64,000 nt of DNA, taken from the NCBI GenBank assembly GCA_046262295.1, contig JBHENC010000007.1, positions 1 to 64,000 of the forward strand, read 5' to 3'. Under the pieces are notes generated by a model. The model did no database searches and had not been told where the DNA came from. It saw only the letters and a list, made by a program, of their open reading frames with translations. This DNA is from JBHENC01 sp046262295. GTDB taxonomy: Bacteria; Acidobacteriota; Blastocatellia; Pyrinomonadales; Pyrinomonadaceae. A program made the translations under genes and the position numbers. The stretch's first letter is position 1; each line of letters starts with the position of its first letter. Positions 46,470 through 55,547 of the stretch are shown one piece after another.

Positions 46470-48434
46470 ATGTGTGGAATTGCAGGCATAGCCGGAATAA
46501 CTGATCGCGCCGCTGCCGCCCAAGCGGTGCAGCAAATGACGTGCGCGCTCGTCCGCCGAGGCCCGGACGGAGAAGGCCTCGAAGTTTGGGATCAAGCCGC
46601 GCTCGGTCACAGACGGCTGGCGATCTTCGACTTGAGCGAAGCGGGACACCAACCGATGTGTTCGCCGGATAGAAGTATCGGCGTGGTCTTCAACGGCGCA
46701 ATCTATAATTTCCTTGAGTTGCGCACGGAGTTGCAAAAGCGCGGGTATGAGTTCCGTAGCCAGACGGACACGGAAGTTCTTGTTCATGGCTATCGTGAGT
46801 GGGGCATTGATGAACTGATTTCCAGATTACGTGGAATGTTTGCCATCGCCATCTGGGATGATAAAGCGCAAAAACTTTTTCTGATCCGCGACCGGCTCGG
46901 GGTCAAACCGCTCGTCTACGCTGTACGCGGCAATCAACTCGCTTTCGCTTCAACGCTTCGCGCGCTGCGGCGCGGCGGCTTCGTCAGCGAGATAGACGAT
47001 CAGGCGATCACGGAATATCTGCACTTCGGCTACGTCACGGATGACTGCGCGATCTATCGCGGAGCGATTAAAGTTCCGGCGGCGACGATTATCGAATGGT
47101 CTCCGGGCGGCACGCTGCAACCGCGCGAGTATTGGTCGCCTCCGGTGGCACAGGCATCTTCGCAAAACTCTTTTGACGAAGTAATCGAGGAGACCGAACG
47201 ACTGTTCCTGCGCGCGGTCGAGATGCGGCTTCATGCGGATGTGCCGGTCGGCGCATTGTTAAGCGGCGGCGTTGATTCGAGTCTGGTGTGCTGGGCGGTG
47301 GCGCGGCTGGGCGGCGATGTGACAGCCTATACGATTGGTATTCCGGGCGACCCCTGGGATGAAACGGAAGACGCGCGGGCTACCGCACAGCAGTTGGGAA
47401 TCACGCATCGCGTCCTGGAATTGTCGGCGGACGACGCGCCGGAGATCACTGAACTTGTCGCAGCGTATGCCGAACCGTTTGCCTGTGCGTCGGCGCTCGG
47501 TATGTTGCGGCTGTCGCGCGCCGTCGCGCCGTCGGCGACGGTTTTGCTGACCGGCGACGGCGGCGACGATGTCTTTCTAGGCTACCCGGAACATCGTCAT
47601 CTGTGGCTGGCCGAACGACTGTCGCGCCGTCTGCCTGCCGCTGCCGCGAGCGGATGGATGGCTTGCCGGAATATTTTGCCGCGCGGCGGGCTGCTGCGCC
47701 GCGCCGCTTCGTTCTTGGATTATGCGAGTGGCGGCATCGGTGCCGTCGCCTGTACGAAAGACGGATTGCCGATGTATGAACGCCATAACCTGCTTGGCGA
47801 GCGACTGGCGGGCGCAACGATCAGTCAGCGTGAAGTCGCGTGGTCGCCCGCTGCCGGTCGTCGTGTGCTGGCGGAGTATCTGGAGTACGACCGCCGCACA
47901 AGATTCGTGGGCGAGTTTCTGCCAAAGGTAGACGGCGCGACGATGTATCACGCCTTGGAAGCGCGCTCGCCGTTTCTGGATCAAGAGCTATGGGAGTTTG
48001 CGGCTGCGCAGCCTTTCGAGGTGCGATTGCGCGGTGGGCAACTCAAAGCCATTCTGCGTGAACTTGCTCGGCGTAAACTTGGCGAGCAGGTCGCGCGCGG
48101 GCGCAAGCGCGGCTTCGGCGTGCCGGTGCAGCGTTGGATCGTCGGGCGCTGGCGCAACACGGTCGAGGAACTTCTACGTGACTCCATACTTGGCCGCGAA
48201 AGTTGGATTCGCACCGATGCGGTGCTGGCACAACTGGCAATCGCCGCGCAGAAACAATGGGCGCCGCATCAATTGTGGTATCTCTTCGTTCTCGAATCCT
48301 GGTTGAGGCATGAACAGGACGAGACGATTAACGAACGCGCCACTCACGTTCAAGCAGTACCCGCCAGTTCATGTCTGGAAGTTGGCACGGGCGGCGCGAA
48401 AGAACGACCGGTAACGGAAAGCGCCATCAGGTAA
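46470..48434 (+). CDS. Asparagine synthetase-like amidotransferase, copy 3 (divergent)
   Basis: This 654-residue protein keeps Cys2 (MCGIAGIAG), GHRRLAIFDLSEAGHQP, LSGGVDSSLVCWAVARLGG and LTGDGGDDVFLGYPEH. It differs at two key places. The glutamine-binding NGEIYNY motif reads NGAIYNF, so the conserved glutamate is Ala77. The SSAIPTYxVS stretch of the other copies reads CASALGMLRLSRAV. These changes suggest altered substrate or nitrogen donor. It starts 28 bases after copy 2, and an approximately 45-residue tail after the synthetase domain is unconserved by eye. Confidence 0.87.
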   Translation: MCGIAGIAGITDRAAAAQAVQQMTCALVRRGPDGEGLEVWDQAALGHRRLAIFDLSEAGHQPMCSPDRSIGVVFNGAIYNFLELRTELQKRGYEFRSQTDTEVLVHGYREWGIDELISRLRGMFAIAIWDDKAQKLFLIRDRLGVKPLVYAVRGNQLAFASTLRALRRGGFVSEIDDQAITEYLHFGYVTDDCAIYRGAIKVPAATIIEWSPGGTLQPREYWSPPVAQASSQNSFDEVIEETERLFLRAVEMRLHADVPVGALLSGGVDSSLVCWAVARLGGDVTAYTIGIPGDPWDETEDARATAQQLGITHRVLELSADDAPEITELVAAYAEPFACASALGMLRLSRAVAPSATVLLTGDGGDDVFLGYPEHRHLWLAERLSRRLPAAAASGWMACRNILPRGGLLRRAASFLDYASGGIGAVACTKDGLPMYERHNLLGERLAGATISQREVAWSPAAGRRVLAEYLEYDRRTRFVGEFLPKVDGATMYHALEARSPFLDQELWEFAAAQPFEVRLRGGQLKAILRELARRKLGEQVARGRKRGFGVPVQRWIVGRWRNTVEELLRDSILGRESWIRTDAVLAQLAIAAQKQWAPHQLWYLFVLESWLRHEQDETINERATHVQAVPASSCLEVGTGGAKERPVTESAIR

Positions 48435-48504
48435 CTCGTAACGCGGACTGCTGCGAATAAGATAACACCCGGTGAGCGCGCATTGAGGAGCAAGTAGTAA
48501 AACT

Positions 48505-49698
48505 GTGATCGCGGCGAAAACAAATGTTCTGTTAATGCTTCCCAGCTTTCATCAGGGCGGCAGCGAGCGACAGGCCGTGCAACTCGCGCGATTGCTGCAT
48601 GAAAGCGGCCTCCACCGTGTTCATGTCGCGTGTCTCGACAAAGGCGGCCTGCTGCGTGCTGAAGTTGAAGGTCTGGGACTCGGCGACATTCCCGAATATC
48701 CTCTCACCAGTTTTTACGACCGTAACGCACTCACACAACTTCGACGCTGCATAGCTTTTCTGCGAGAGCATGAAATAGATGTCGTGCAAACCTTCGACCT
48801 CTACACTAATGTTTTCGGAATGGCGGCGGCGGCGCTCGCCCGCGTGCCGGCGCGCATCGCGGCGCGGCGCGAGCTTGAAGGCATTCGCAGCCCGGCGCAG
48901 AAGTGGATCGAACGGCGCGCGTATAATCTCGCGCATAAAGTCGTCGCCAATGCCGAAGCTATTCGCGGGCGGTTGATCGAAGACGGAGTGGCGGCTGATA
49001 AAATCTCGACGATTTACAATAGCCTCGATCTGCGCCGCGTTGCGCCGCAACCCGGCTTGCCGCGTGATGAGGCGCTTGCCGTGCTCGATCTTCCGCGCCA
49101 GCCATCGCGCCGCTTTATCACCATCGTCGCCAACGTGCAGCATCCCGTGAAGGATCACCGGATGTTTCTGCGCGCCGCCAAACTCGTTCGCGCGACGATT
49201 CCCGACGCCGCATTCGTTATCGCCGGAGAAGGCGAGTTGTTGGACAGCCTGCGCGAATATGCGGCACAACTCGGATTGGCGCGAGATGTTTTCTTCACCG
49301 GGAGATGCGTGAAGGTCGCCGAGCTTTTATTCGTTTCCGACGTGTGCGTGTTGAGTTCCGTCGCCGAAGGTTTGTCAAACTCGATTCTTGAATATATGGC
49401 CGCCGCGCGCCCGGTCGTCGTGACGGATGTCGGCGGCGCGCGTGAAGCTGTGAGCGACGGCGAATCCGGCTACATCGTCAAGCCGGGAGACGACGAGACA
49501 ATGGCGGCACGCATCATCGCTTTGTTGCAAGACCCGGAGCGAGCGCGTGCGATGGGCGAACGCGGGCGACACATCGTCGAACAAAAGTTTTCCTGCGAAG
49601 CCAACCTTGCGCGCACGCAAAATCTTTACGACGGGCTGCTTAAAGGAACACCGCGCCTGTCAGTGCAGGCGTTGCGAGCGCCACGCACGAAGGCGTAA
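48505..49698 (+). CDS. Glycosyltransferase family 4
   Basis: This 397-residue GT-B protein opens TNVLLMLPSFHQGGSERQAVQL, the GT4 glycine-rich donor loop. DVVQTFDLYTNVFGMAAAAL follows. The C-terminal domain has TIVANVQHPVKDHRMFLRAAK, VCVLSSVAEGLSNSILEYMAAA (EX7E) and VVVTDVGGAREAVSDGESG. The start is GTG 48505. It is followed 5 bases later by the DUF218 gene. Donor unknown. Confidence 0.9.
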   Translation: MIAAKTNVLLMLPSFHQGGSERQAVQLARLLHESGLHRVHVACLDKGGLLRAEVEGLGLGDIPEYPLTSFYDRNALTQLRRCIAFLREHEIDVVQTFDLYTNVFGMAAAALARVPARIAARRELEGIRSPAQKWIERRAYNLAHKVVANAEAIRGRLIEDGVAADKISTIYNSLDLRRVAPQPGLPRDEALAVLDLPRQPSRRFITIVANVQHPVKDHRMFLRAAKLVRATIPDAAFVIAGEGELLDSLREYAAQLGLARDVFFTGRCVKVAELLFVSDVCVLSSVAEGLSNSILEYMAAARPVVVTDVGGAREAVSDGESGYIVKPGDDETMAARIIALLQDPERARAMGERGRHIVEQKFSCEANLARTQNLYDGLLKGTPRLSVQALRAPRTKA

Positions 49699-49703
49699 TC
49701 CAG

Positions 49704-50360
49704 GTGTCAAAATCAAAGACGGTGCTGTACGGCGGTTCGCTCAAAATCAGAATTTTGCGGGTGGTGTTTGTCGTGGTATGTTCGCTCGCCGCGTGGTGTT
49801 TGTTAGCATATATGGCGGCGCAAGCCTTGATCGTAAAGACGGGGCCGACGCACGCCGACGCGCTCGTGGTGCTCGGCGGCGCATCAACTTATCTGGAACG
49901 AACAGCGTGGGCGGCGAAGCTGTTCAGCGAAGGCCGCGCTCCCAAAGTGATTCTGACCAACGATAATCTTCAGAGCGGGTGGTTGGATGCGCAGCAACGC
50001 AACCCGATCTTTGTCGAGCGCGCGGCGGCGGAATTGCAGCGCAGGGGAGTCCCGGCACAAAGCATCGAGATTATTCCGCAGCCTATATCAAGCACTTATG
50101 AAGAAGCCGTGCAGCTACGACGGTATGCGGAGACTCATAAAGCGCGATCACTTTTGCTTATAACCTCTGCGTATCACTCGCGGCGCGCTTTATGGACGCT
50201 GCGCCATGTCTTTCAGGGAACCGACACGGAGATCGGAGTTGATCCGGTAGCGACGGGACTGCAAACGCCCGCCCCTGCATCGTGGTGGGGGCATAAATCC
50301 GGCTGGCGATGGATTCCGGGCGAATATCTGAAACTGCTTTACTACCGGGCACGGTATTAG
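49704..50360 (+). CDS. YdcF/ElyC-like DUF218 family protein
   Basis: This 218-residue protein has an N-terminal membrane helix (VVFVVVCSLAAWCLLAYMAA) and the DUF218 core: HADALVVLGGASTYLERTAWAAKLFSEG, VILTNDN, PQPISSTYEEAVQLRRYAE and LLLITSAYHSRRALWTLRHVF. ElyC/SanA/YdcF proteins of this family influence envelope integrity and undecaprenyl-phosphate-dependent glycan synthesis; the biochemical activity is unresolved. The start is GTG 49704. It is the last gene of this stretch of co-oriented glycan genes. Confidence 0.9.
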   Translation: MSKSKTVLYGGSLKIRILRVVFVVVCSLAAWCLLAYMAAQALIVKTGPTHADALVVLGGASTYLERTAWAAKLFSEGRAPKVILTNDNLQSGWLDAQQRNPIFVERAAAELQRRGVPAQSIEIIPQPISSTYEEAVQLRRYAETHKARSLLLITSAYHSRRALWTLRHVFQGTDTEIGVDPVATGLQTPAPASWWGHKSGWRWIPGEYLKLLYYRARY

Positions 50361-50389
50361 CATCTCGAGGACGGAGATAGAATGGTTTG

Positions 50390-51844
50390 ATGGCGCAAAA
50401 GGTGCTCTTAAAAGCTTCGTTGAAAAGCCTCGTGATGGCTTTACTCATTCAATATGCCTTCTTGCCGGAAGCGAGCTGGAGGACGCAGGCTGCTCTTCTG
50501 CCAAAAGCATCTTTGAGAGTTGCCACTGCCATTGATCGCCGACCTTCAAATTTTAATGTAAGCCGACAGAGTTCTGCTTTGAAACAATCCGCTGCCAGCA
50601 CACCGCGTGGTGGCAGCGGCAAGACGGATCGTCGCATCTACGCGGAGGCAGCGTTACCGGCCTTGCCCAAAGCGGGCGGCAAACTAATGGATGCGGCCTT
50701 CGGCACCGAACTAATGAGAGTCACGGACGAAGCGGACGGCACCTCCAACGGCACCTTCTATTCCTACTGGCCGACCTTCAATGCCACCTCGACACGCCTG
50801 TTAGCCAAACGCGGGTTGGGCGATGCCATCTACGACTTTGACCCGGTGAACTTCACTCTCGGCGCCAAACAACTGCTCCCGACCTTGCCCGATGGAAAAA
50901 CATTGATTACCGAAGGCGCGATCTGGAGCACCACGGATGCGGATGTGCTCTACGGGATGGCCTTCGGCAGCGCCAAAGTGTGGCAGTACAATGCGGCGAC
51001 ACACGTCTTCGCACAACTCGGCGATTTGAGCGCGACGCTGGGCGCCGGCCACACCTTGTGGCAGATGAGCATGAGCGATAACGGCGATGTCTTTGCGTTT
51101 ACGCACAAGAACGAAGCTGGTCAAGTGGTCGGCTATGTGGTCTATCAACGCTCGACGAACCGGGTGCTCGTGAATGTGGCGAATGCGGATGCCAACGAAG
51201 TGCGGATAGACAAGACGGGACGCTTTCTGACGGTGACATTGAATCGCGCGGATGCGCAGGGCAAGCCCTATTACATTCATGATTTGCAGAGCGGCGTGGT
51301 GACGGGACTGACGGACGGCGAGCCTGATTATGCGCCGGGGCATTCGGATGTCGGAGCGGGAATAGTGGTGGGCTGGGACCGGTGGCAGAACCGTGTATTG
51401 GCGAGAGATTTAAGTAATGCGCACGCTTTCCGGCAGGTCTTGGCGATGGGCAACGACTGGACGCAGAACACGCATTATTCGATGCTGGGAGGAGGAGATC
51501 AGTGGGTGTTGGTGGAGTTTTACGATGGAGGGACGGCGCCGGGATTGTTTCACAGAGAGTTGGTGATGGTGAAGACGGACGGCAGCCAGCAGTTGCAGCG
51601 CATTGTGCATCATCGGTCGGTGATGAAGGATTACTGGGATCAGCCGCGCGCGAACATGAGCCGGGATAATCGGTTTGTGGCCTTTACGTCGAACTGGGGT
51701 GGGACGAGTCGGCAGGATTTGTTTATCGCTCGCGTGAATTTCAATCCTTCGCTACAAGCGACGCCGCCTTCACGCGCGCAACGAGGTCGCCGTTCCGCTC
51801 CGCGCGTTCTCCGCCGCCCTCGTAGAGCCGATTCCAACCATTGA
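50390..51844 (+). CDS. Beta-propeller-like protein, copy 1 (different tail)
   Basis: This 484-residue protein contains, at residues about 84-449, the same sequence as the secreted protein at 57518. The core has repeated strands such as FYSYWPTFNATSTRLLAKRG, VLYGMAFGSAKVWQYNA and FVAFTSNWGGTSRQDLFIARV, which read as a TolB/WD40-like propeller. The N-terminal 83 residues differ from copy 2 (basic, with a hydrophobic stretch LVMALLIQYAFLP that could be a weak signal or anchor). The last 35 residues are a basic tail in place of the Pro-rich linker and TIGR03437 domain. ATG 50390 is preferred over the adjacent TTG. No riboswitch precedes this copy. Confidence 0.7.
   Translation: MAQKVLLKASLKSLVMALLIQYAFLPEASWRTQAALLPKASLRVATAIDRRPSNFNVSRQSSALKQSAASTPRGGSGKTDRRIYAEAALPALPKAGGKLMDAAFGTELMRVTDEADGTSNGTFYSYWPTFNATSTRLLAKRGLGDAIYDFDPVNFTLGAKQLLPTLPDGKTLITEGAIWSTTDADVLYGMAFGSAKVWQYNAATHVFAQLGDLSATLGAGHTLWQMSMSDNGDVFAFTHKNEAGQVVGYVVYQRSTNRVLVNVANADANEVRIDKTGRFLTVTLNRADAQGKPYYIHDLQSGVVTGLTDGEPDYAPGHSDVGAGIVVGWDRWQNRVLARDLSNAHAFRQVLAMGNDWTQNTHYSMLGGGDQWVLVEFYDGGTAPGLFHRELVMVKTDGSQQLQRIVHHRSVMKDYWDQPRANMSRDNRFVAFTSNWGGTSRQDLFIARVNFNPSLQATPPSRAQRGRRSAPRVLRRPRRADSNH
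50639..51735 (+). repeat. 1,097-bp direct repeat, copy 1
   Basis: This segment matches 57650-58746 (offset 7011) with no difference that I could see. The match begins at TACGCGGAGG and ends at TCGCTCGCGT. Outside these limits the sequences diverge at once. It covers the propeller-like core of both genes, and both lie on the plus strand. Confidence 0.95.
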
Positions 51845-51963
51845 CGTTCGGCGTCCGACTTCAGCGGCGGACGAACACTTTCAAGTATCGCCTTACGAAA
51901 GGAAATGAAAAGCCTTCCATTCCGCCGTCGGCTACAGTGGATTGTTCGGTGCGGCAGCTCCTT

Positions 51964-53358
51964 TTACGATTTCGCGGTGATTTCCGTTAACGCCTCTGAC
52001 ATAAATTCCGGTTTGGGCAAATCGAACAGGGAAAGAATCGTCGGCGCAACTTTTCGGAGAGGGATTTTGTCTTCTCGCACTCGATGATGTTTGGCCGGTG
52101 TGCGCACCCAAAAGATACCTTCAGGATGGTGCATCCCGCTCTTTGTTCCTTCCACCATGTAGAAATGATCTAGAAAGCGCGCGGCCTGTCCTGTTTGCGT
52201 AGAGCGCAGCATGGAGTCGCCGGATAATTGTTTGAAGATGCAGCATCCGGCGAAAACTTCTTTACCCTCATGACGAACCATCAATGCCTCGCGCTCATCA
52301 ACGCGAAGAGCTTTTAGCTTATCGCAGGCTTCGGCGGCGTCCTGCTCGGTCTGGAAGTAAAGACGGAACTGCTCGGACATAACGGGGGCATACTTGAAAT
52401 CATGGGAAATACCGGCGAAGCTCAGCAGTTGCTGCGGCTCCTCTACGCGGTAGAAACTCTTGCCCCCGGATTCTTCATAGATGAGGCACGGCTGTTGGCT
52501 CAGCGCCGTGCACAGGATAACCGTAGTGTCCGCGCCTGCCAGTGTCAGGCACTCACCAACAAGCTTGTCCATTTGCTGATAACCGAACAGGACGGCGTTG
52601 CCATATTCCGCTTGCTCTGCGGGGGAGGGCTTTAGTTGAAAAGGCCCCGGCTCCATGTTGCGCCAGTATATGTGTTGGAAGTGCGCGGTGCTGTTAAGGA
52701 AGAACGTGGCATAGTCGGGGCGGTATTTAGACCAGTACCGGCGGAAGACATCCCACTGCAGACGATCCAAAATGGCGGCACGTCTCCAACGATTTTTCCC
52801 GCCTCGCTCATTCATCAATTGCTGAACGGTTTGAGTGATGGTCTGCGGGCTGAGTCCCCTGGCTACCATGAATTGAACGAAGCGAACATGATCCATCTTG
52901 GATAGCGGAACGGTGTCGCGGGTATACTCCTGCACGTAGCGGCGGACAAAGTCGTAATAAACGTCGAACTCGCCTTCGGGATAGGGGCGGAGTTTGGTTG
53001 ACCAGGGGTCTGGCAAAATGAAGCCGTTAATTCCTTTTTCAGCCCAGGCGTTCATGCTGCCGCAGACCCAAACGCGGTAGCCAGCGTTGGACAGCAGGTC
53101 CCAGAGGCGCGGGGCGTTGAGTTTGTGTCCGCCGTCGAGATCGAAGACGCCGTGCTCTTTGAAAGAAAGCCCGGTGTGAACGGTCACCCACTGAATCCAA
53201 GGCTCGAGATTCGGCGACTGTTCTTCGGCATCCGTCATGGAGACGTATGATTCCCGGCGCAACCGCGCGAAGTTCGGCAGGCGTCCCTGCTCGATAAAAT
53301 CATCCATCAACCTCGGGCTAAGCTCATTGAATTCCAGGACTATAACGGAAGGTCGCAT
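51964..53358 (-). CDS. Alkaline phosphatase superfamily protein
   Basis: This 464-residue minus-strand protein opens SVIVLEFNELSPRLMDDFIEQGRLPNFARLRRES, with WVTVHTGLSFKEHGVFDL a little later. This is the layout of type I phosphodiesterase/nucleotide pyrophosphatase proteins, where an aspartate or asparagine binds metal and a threonine is the nucleophile (Thr in HTGLS). TVILCTALSQQPCL and a C-terminal MHHPEGIFWVRTPAKHH carry possible metal-binding histidines. There is no signal peptide. It is the last gene of a minus-strand operon with glycosyltransferases. Transfer or removal of a phosphate-linked substituent on the glycan is a reasonable but unproven role. Confidence 0.7.
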   Translation of the reverse strand: MRPSVIVLEFNELSPRLMDDFIEQGRLPNFARLRRESYVSMTDAEEQSPNLEPWIQWVTVHTGLSFKEHGVFDLDGGHKLNAPRLWDLLSNAGYRVWVCGSMNAWAEKGINGFILPDPWSTKLRPYPEGEFDVYYDFVRRYVQEYTRDTVPLSKMDHVRFVQFMVARGLSPQTITQTVQQLMNERGGKNRWRRAAILDRLQWDVFRRYWSKYRPDYATFFLNSTAHFQHIYWRNMEPGPFQLKPSPAEQAEYGNAVLFGYQQMDKLVGECLTLAGADTTVILCTALSQQPCLIYEESGGKSFYRVEEPQQLLSFAGISHDFKYAPVMSEQFRLYFQTEQDAAEACDKLKALRVDEREALMVRHEGKEVFAGCCIFKQLSGDSMLRSTQTGQAARFLDHFYMVEGTKSGMHHPEGIFWVRTPAKHHRVREDKIPLRKVAPTILSLFDLPKPEFMSEALTEITAKS

Positions 53359-53514
53359 AAAATATCCTTAGATATGAAAGATTGAGGATATCCTCTAAAT
53401 AGCATTGAGTCGGGAACAAGTCAACAAATCTGCGTGATAATCTACACCCGTCTACCTTATCAGTAGCGCCTGACGCGGAGTTCATACGACGGAGGTTGGG
53501 GAATCATTCTTTAA

Positions 53515-54510
53515 TCACCTTGCCGCGAGGCTGACGCGCAGGATGTCTGAGAAAAGCCGTTGCTCGCCTTCAAGGGCGTGAGCATAGCGGTTGCCGCGCG
53601 CGGCGATGTCGGAGCGTAATGCCTGATCGTTCCAGAGAAGCTCGATCTGTTGTGCGAGCGCGCCCGCCTCGCCGGTCGGGATGATAACGGCCTGATCCGT
53701 CAAGACATCGTTCGCTCCCGGCCCTTCGCTGATAATCACGCACTTGTTCAAAGCCATCGCCACTAAATAGGTGCTGATTCCGGTGGGTGCGATATCGTCA
53801 CGAAATCTGGGGATAACCATCAGGCGCGCCTTCGCAATGAAGTTCAAATAATCTTCAAGCCGGTCTCCTTCATCAACAATCAACTTCAGGTTGGGCGGCA
53901 ACTCGCCAGACCATGCGGATGTTCCGTGCGCGGCGAGTAGTTCTCGCTTTTGTTGCAGAAGCACGCCGGGACAATTGACGCGCCTCATCGCCTCGACGAA
54001 AGTTTCAATATCACGTAGCGTCCGCCCCGCACAGAGAACGTAATCGCCATCCGCCGACTTGTCAGGCCATGAAGAAATGTTCTCCCATCCGTTGACCTTG
54101 AACGGAATATACGCCGCGCGCTTGGGCGTGATTCCGTAGTGCCGTTCGTAGCCGCGTATATCCTTGAAGTACAGAATGAAGCGATCCACGCGCAAAAATA
54201 GAATCCGCTTGATGAGCGCTTTAAGGCAAGCGGTTGTAGTTTTAGGAGTCCGCAAGATCAAATCAACTGAAACAAGTTTGAAGCGAACCATCGGCAGAAG
54301 CCACCGGAGCAGGCACGCCAATGCTAATTTCTCCTGGTCTGTGTTCAGTATCACCACATCTGCACGCAGGCATTTCCGAATGAATTGCCGCGCTCCATCC
54401 CAACCACCCGCGTCTCCGATGTACTCGTGAGTCAAAGGATCGTCGGAAGATATGGCGCTCGCCATTTTCCTGAAGTTTGAAATTACCCGAACAGGTCGCC
54501 GGTGCTGCAT
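53515..54510 (-). CDS. Glycosyltransferase, GT-B fold
   Basis: This 331-residue minus-strand protein has GWDGARQFIRKCLRADVVILNTD near the N-terminus, YVLCAGRTLRDIETFVEAM opening the second domain, and VIPRFRDDIAPTGISTYLVAMALNKCVIIS with EGPGANDVLTDQAVIIPTG, a GT4-like donor site lacking a perfect EX7E motif. The start is put at the ATG at 54510 (MQHRRPVRVISNF). The longer open frame to 54666 overlaps the upstream gene and has an unlikely, low-complexity N-terminus. Donor unknown. Confidence 0.75.
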   Translation of the reverse strand: MQHRRPVRVISNFRKMASAISSDDPLTHEYIGDAGGWDGARQFIRKCLRADVVILNTDQEKLALACLLRWLLPMVRFKLVSVDLILRTPKTTTACLKALIKRILFLRVDRFILYFKDIRGYERHYGITPKRAAYIPFKVNGWENISSWPDKSADGDYVLCAGRTLRDIETFVEAMRRVNCPGVLLQQKRELLAAHGTSAWSGELPPNLKLIVDEGDRLEDYLNFIAKARLMVIPRFRDDIAPTGISTYLVAMALNKCVIISEGPGANDVLTDQAVIIPTGEAGALAQQIELLWNDQALRSDIAARGNRYAHALEGEQRLFSDILRVSLAAR

Positions 54511-54566
54511 GATTGATCGAAGAGTTCCTTTACATTTCGGCTTTATCGTCAGTGTCTGCCTGTTAT

Positions 54567-55547
54567 CTACCTTCGCAGCGAAAGCAAAAGGCGCGCGGCT
54601 TTTCCCATTCCGGCTCCGAGCGGCGTGGTGCACACAAGGGCAGGCGCATAGTAGGGCAGCCGCCATGCTCCGGCAATGTTAAAGCGCGCCAACAGTAAAC
54701 GCGCTTCGCGCCAGCGCCCCCAGTAGCCCAATACGCAGGCCGTCTTGAAGGCACGCGTGGCGAGGATGCGCGCCAGCAGTTCGCGCAGGTGCGCCGGGCA
54801 CGCGGCTTCGATTTCGGTAGGGTCTGTCAGAAACGGCTCGACGGGTCGCGCGCCCTTCAAGTTTTTACTGAGCGCGGAAGCTTCGACGTGAAAGCGCACG
54901 AGCGGCGCAAGGTTAAAGGCCACCGTTTCGTTCAAGAGCACCTTCAACCAGAGAAAGGCGTCTTCCGCGTACACGCATCTATCACGGCTGTAAAATCCGC
55001 CCCACCGCCGGATTGCCTCCGCGCGCACGACGGTAGAGCAGGGAGACATATAGGCCAGCATATACACCGCAAGCTCTGTCGCCGTATCCGCGTGCAGGCG
55101 GTAAATTCCGTCCGTTAATCCGCGTGCGCGCCACATCGGTTCGCGCGAGACGCCCGACGGGTGCTCGATATAACCGGACGTGACGGTGGCAACCTCCCGC
55201 CCGTATTCATCCAGCAAGCGCACATTCTCTTCCAGATAGCCGGGCAGCCATTCATCATCCGCATCGAGGAACGCGATAAACTCGCCCTGCGCTTCAGCGA
55301 TGCCGCGATTGCGCGCGGCACCCGGCCCGGCGTTCGATTGCGTGATGAGCCGGACGCGCGCATCCGCATAATCTGCGACGATGCGCGCGCCGTCGTCTGT
55401 CGAGCCGTCATCCACCACGATGACCTCGAAATCGGAGAACGTCTGCCGCGCAATCGAATCAAGCGCACGCCGGAGGTAGGGCGCTTTGTTATACAGCGGA
55501 ATGATGATGGAGATTCGCACGTGTCGGGTTACATCAACCGGAAGCAT
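54567..55547 (-). CDS. Glycosyltransferase family 2
   Basis: This 326-residue minus-strand protein has a classic GT2 core: ISIIIPLYNKAPYLRRALDSI, VVDDGSTDDGARIV and EFIAFLDADDEWLPGYLEE. The C-terminal half has a YAEDAFLWLKVLL catalytic segment. The ATG at 55547 overlaps the end of the upstream gene by 14 bases, so it is translated from the same message. Specificity unknown. Confidence 0.9.
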   Translation of the reverse strand: MLPVDVTRHVRISIIIPLYNKAPYLRRALDSIARQTFSDFEVIVVDDGSTDDGARIVADYADARVRLITQSNAGPGAARNRGIAEAQGEFIAFLDADDEWLPGYLEENVRLLDEYGREVATVTSGYIEHPSGVSREPMWRARGLTDGIYRLHADTATELAVYMLAYMSPCSTVVRAEAIRRWGGFYSRDRCVYAEDAFLWLKVLLNETVAFNLAPLVRFHVEASALSKNLKGARPVEPFLTDPTEIEAACPAHLRELLARILATRAFKTACVLGYWGRWREARLLLARFNIAGAWRLPYYAPALVCTTPLGAGMGKAARLLLSLRR

